Shown here one piece after another: positions 6,450-8,858 of a stretch of 8,858 nt of DNA (positions are counted from its first letter, which is position 1; each line of letters opens with the position of its first letter). The stretch is from CAYLZW01 sp964388085 (lineage in GTDB: Bacteria > Myxococcota > UBA727 > CAYLZW01). The stretch covers positions 1-8,858 of the forward strand of contig CAYLZW010000244.1 of NCBI GenBank assembly GCA_964388085.1, written 5' to 3'. Under the pieces are notes generated by a model, which was given only the letters and a program-made list of their open reading frames with translations, had not been told where the DNA came from and ran no database searches. The position numbers and the translations under genes were made by a program.

Positions 6450-7229
6450 TCAGGGGATCTCGAACAGGCTGCGCTCGAGCGCCTCGTTCTTCTCGACGGA
6501 GCGCGTGATCGAGCGCCGCATCAGCCGCTCACCCTGCCACTCCTCGATCACCTTCGGGAACCAGCTGCCGCCTTCGGGGGAGCCGTAGCCGAGCAGCCGC
6601 GTCTCCCGGCGCACGAGCTCGTCACCCTGCTTCTCGACGAGGACGACGCGCACGAGCTGGAGCGTGTCCTTGTCGATCCACACCTGCGGCTTGTCCGTCT
6701 CCCAGGGCTTGCTGCCGATGAGGTAGCTGACGCGCCCGTCGAAGCGCGCGTAAGAGACGACGTCGGGATCGACCTTCAGCCGCCGCAGATCCTTCAGCAT
6801 CTGCTCACCGAGCTGTCGGCGATCGAGCGGCGCGCCGCCGGCGAGGAAGTCCGTGACGACGTCGGGACCGGCGCGGCGCACGACCTCTTGCTGACCCGGC
6901 TGGCGCACCAGCGCCTTCTTGGGCGTGTGCACGCGCACCTCGGCGCCCGCCGGCAGCTCGACCTCCTCCCGCACCTGCAGCGGCGCGAGCAGCCAGGTGC
7001 GTTTTTGCACCGTCAGGCCGCGCGGCGCCGTCTCGATGCCGAACAGCGTCGTCTCCTGCGCGACCCGCAGCGTGCGCACCTCTCGCAGAAGCTGCTTGTG
7101 GGCCGCCTGATCGAGGATCCAGCGCGTGGTCGGCCGGAACGCCTGCGCGTCCTGCGCCGCGAGCGACGTGAGCACGGCGAACAGACCGGCGAGCGAGCGC
7201 GCCAGCACGGAGGAGAGAGGAAGCTTCAC
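6450..7229 (-). CDS. Exported LolA-like (outer-membrane lipoprotein-sorting type) protein
   Basis: 259 aa from a GTG start, with a clear Sec signal peptide: MKLP at the start, a hydrophobic core at about 8-25 and likely cleavage after AQA (28-30). No Cys follows, so it is not a lipoprotein and should be soluble in the periplasm or attached to the envelope. The C-terminal half has strand patterns typical of LolA-fold and lipoprotein-sorting-like proteins: RVSYLIGSKPW (166-176), QVWIDKDTLQLVRV (182-195), GSWFPKVIEEWQG (221-233), and a closing LERSLFEIP. LolA-type proteins carry lipoproteins across the periplasm in a hydrophobic half-barrel; other members of the fold have unrelated or unknown roles, so a carrier function here is inference. 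Its GTG lies one base after the galU stop, so translation is probably coupled to galU. AGGGTAGGG inside the end of galU can serve as its ribosome binding site. The residues between about 55 and 150 match no motif I know. Confidence 0.75.
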   Translation of the reverse strand: MKLPLSSVLARSLAGLFAVLTSLAAQDAQAFRPTTRWILDQAAHKQLLREVRTLRVAQETTLFGIETAPRGLTVQKRTWLLAPLQVREEVELPAGAEVRVHTPKKALVRQPGQQEVVRRAGPDVVTDFLAGGAPLDRRQLGEQMLKDLRRLKVDPDVVSYARFDGRVSYLIGSKPWETDKPQVWIDKDTLQLVRVVLVEKQGDELVRRETRLLGYGSPEGGSWFPKVIEEWQGERLMRRSITRSVEKNEALERSLFEIP

Positions 7230-7230
7230 G

Positions 7231-8133
<903 letters not shown>

Positions 8134-8139
8134 GAGACG

Positions 8140-8145
8140 CCTCCT
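8140..8145 (-). promoter_or_regulatory. Ribosome binding site of galU
   Basis: CCTCCT on the + strand reads as a perfect AGGAGG on the - strand, six bases before the GTG at 8133-8131. It decides the start among several in-frame candidates and is the strongest such site in the window. Confidence 0.8.
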
Positions 8146-8196
8146 GCTGCTGTGAACGAGGGAGAACGGGCGTTGCTTCCGCGGCGTAGCACGACG

Positions 8197-8209
8197 CTGC
8201 GCGACGCAG
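8197..8209 (-). other. Small GC hairpin between the coiled-coil gene and galU
   Basis: CTGCG-CGA-CGCAG is a 5-bp perfect inverted repeat in the 103-base gap between the coiled-coil stop and the galU start. No T-run follows on the - strand, so termination is doubtful. I see no convincing promoter for galU in the gap. Read-through from the coiled-coil gene or a promoter without recognisable boxes are both possible. Confidence 0.2.
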
Positions 8210-8236
8210 GGGCGGAGGCTTCGAGCGCAGGAGGCG

Positions 8237-8858
8237 TCAGGCGTCGAGGCCGGCCAGATCGAGATCGACCTCGCTCTGCGCACCCCCGCCGGCGCTGTGC
8301 ACGTCGCCGGAGAGGATCTGCAGGGCGACCTCGGCCGCCTTCTTCGCCTTCTCGCGCAGGGTCTCTTCGCTCTTGAGCTGCTCGTAGGCCTTCATGAGCT
8401 GGTCTTCGGCCTTCTGCTTCTCCCGCTCGGCGTGATCGACCTTCGACTCGATGGCGCGCTTTTGCTCCTCGGCCTGCTGCAGCGCCTGCTGCTTCTCCTC
8501 GAGGTCGGCACCGAGGCGGTCGCGCTCGTTCTGCGCGCTCTCGGCGTCGCCGCGCAGGCGATCGCGCTCGGCCGTCACCGCGGCGAGTCGGTCCTGCACG
8601 TCGCGCTCGAGGCTCTCACGGTCCTGTTTGAGGGCGTCGACCTGCGCCGACAGCTTCGCGACCTCGGCGTCCTTCTCGGCGATGCGCGCTTGCACCCCGT
8701 GCGCCTCGCCGCGCGCCTTGTCGATCTCTTCCTGCAGCTCGACGTTCTTCTTCTCGTGCTCGAAGATCTCGTCCTTGAGCTTGTCGAGCTCCTTGTCGCG
8801 CGCGCGCACCTGCTCCTTGAGGTTCAAGAGCTCACGCGCCGACGTCGACGACGACGAC
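8237..8858 (-). CDS. Coiled-coil protein, C-terminal part (FrzS-like tail suspected), 5' partial
   Basis: The frame is open from the right edge, giving 206 C-terminal residues. A TTG at 8827 could be mistaken for the start, but coding-like sequence continues upstream: a Ser-rich run (SSSSTS) and then ARELLNLKEQ. From there to about residue 180 the protein is an unbroken charged coiled coil rich in Glu, Lys, Gln and Ala with heptad-like Leu spacing. It then ends in a short Gly/Ala segment and an acidic tail (SEVDLDLAGLDA). A Ser-rich linker followed by ELLNLKE and a long coiled coil resembles what I recall of myxobacterial FrzS-type motility proteins, where an N-terminal pseudo-receiver precedes the coil. 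That N-terminal domain would lie outside the window, so the assignment is tentative; other coiled-coil scaffolds are equally compatible. The gene is co-oriented with galU, 103 bases upstream of it. Confidence 0.7.
   Translation of the reverse strand, partial: SSSSTSARELLNLKEQVRARDKELDKLKDEIFEHEKKNVELQEEIDKARGEAHGVQARIAEKDAEVAKLSAQVDALKQDRESLERDVQDRLAAVTAERDRLRGDAESAQNERDRLGADLEEKQQALQQAEEQKRAIESKVDHAEREKQKAEDQLMKAYEQLKSEETLREKAKKAAEVALQILSGDVHSAGGGAQSEVDLDLAGLDA

Noticed and set aside
8134..8283. 50-residue N-terminal extension of GalU
   Set aside because: GalU proteins begin near the VKTAIIPVAG segment. The extension is Arg/Ser-rich, overlaps the coiled-coil gene, and lies upstream of the perfect AGGAGG.
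8841..8858. GAC-type triplet repeat at the right edge
   Set aside because: It is short and is explained as TCG codons for the Ser-rich linker of the coiled-coil protein, not a separate repeat element.

Overview
The window is very GC-rich with strongly G/C-biased third codon positions and is almost fully coding. The gene content points to a myxobacterium (Myxococcota, Polyangia-like). The pointers are an Hsp70 fused to a PilZ domain of the type expanded in myxobacteria, a serial array of sensor histidine kinases with no response regulator, a good sigma-54 promoter match, and a long coiled-coil protein resembling the C-terminal half of FrzS-type proteins. This is inferred from family content and composition; no rRNA or other direct taxonomic marker is present. 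I see no tRNA, rRNA, CRISPR array, insertion sequence or phage gene.

Layout. Left part, + strand: the 3' portion of a gene for a multidomain Hsp70 (about 155 N-terminal residues lie outside the window), in the order ATPase domain, substrate-binding beta domain, PilZ, a J-like helical segment without HPD, and a TPR-like hairpin. An 82-base spacer follows, holding a GC hairpin and the sigma-54-type -24/-12 element. Then come three consecutive, same-strand, same-architecture membrane histidine kinases (455, 484 and 469 aa with my starts), separated by 102 and 28 bases. A 44-base convergent junction follows. The right part is on the - strand. In transcription order it holds the C-terminal 206 residues of a coiled-coil protein running in from the right edge, then galU (UTP--glucose-1-phosphate uridylyltransferase), then, one base after the galU stop, an exported protein with a LolA-like fold signature.

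How the parts may work together. The three kinases share a periplasmic domain with an almost invariant residue spacing. They look like a duplicated family of sensors, probably co-transcribed from the sigma-54 promoter, that must signal to regulators encoded elsewhere. galU supplies UDP-glucose for envelope polysaccharides and is translationally linked to an exported, probably envelope-associated protein, so the right-hand block looks like a cell-surface unit. The Hsp70-PilZ protein would connect chaperone-type ATPase activity to c-di-GMP or to protein partners, if its PilZ domain still binds ligand. No direct functional link between the left and right blocks is visible.

The least ordinary items are the Hsp70-PilZ-J-like-TPR fusion, the tandem orphan kinase array with its shared unassigned sensor domain, and the sigma-54 element in front of that array.
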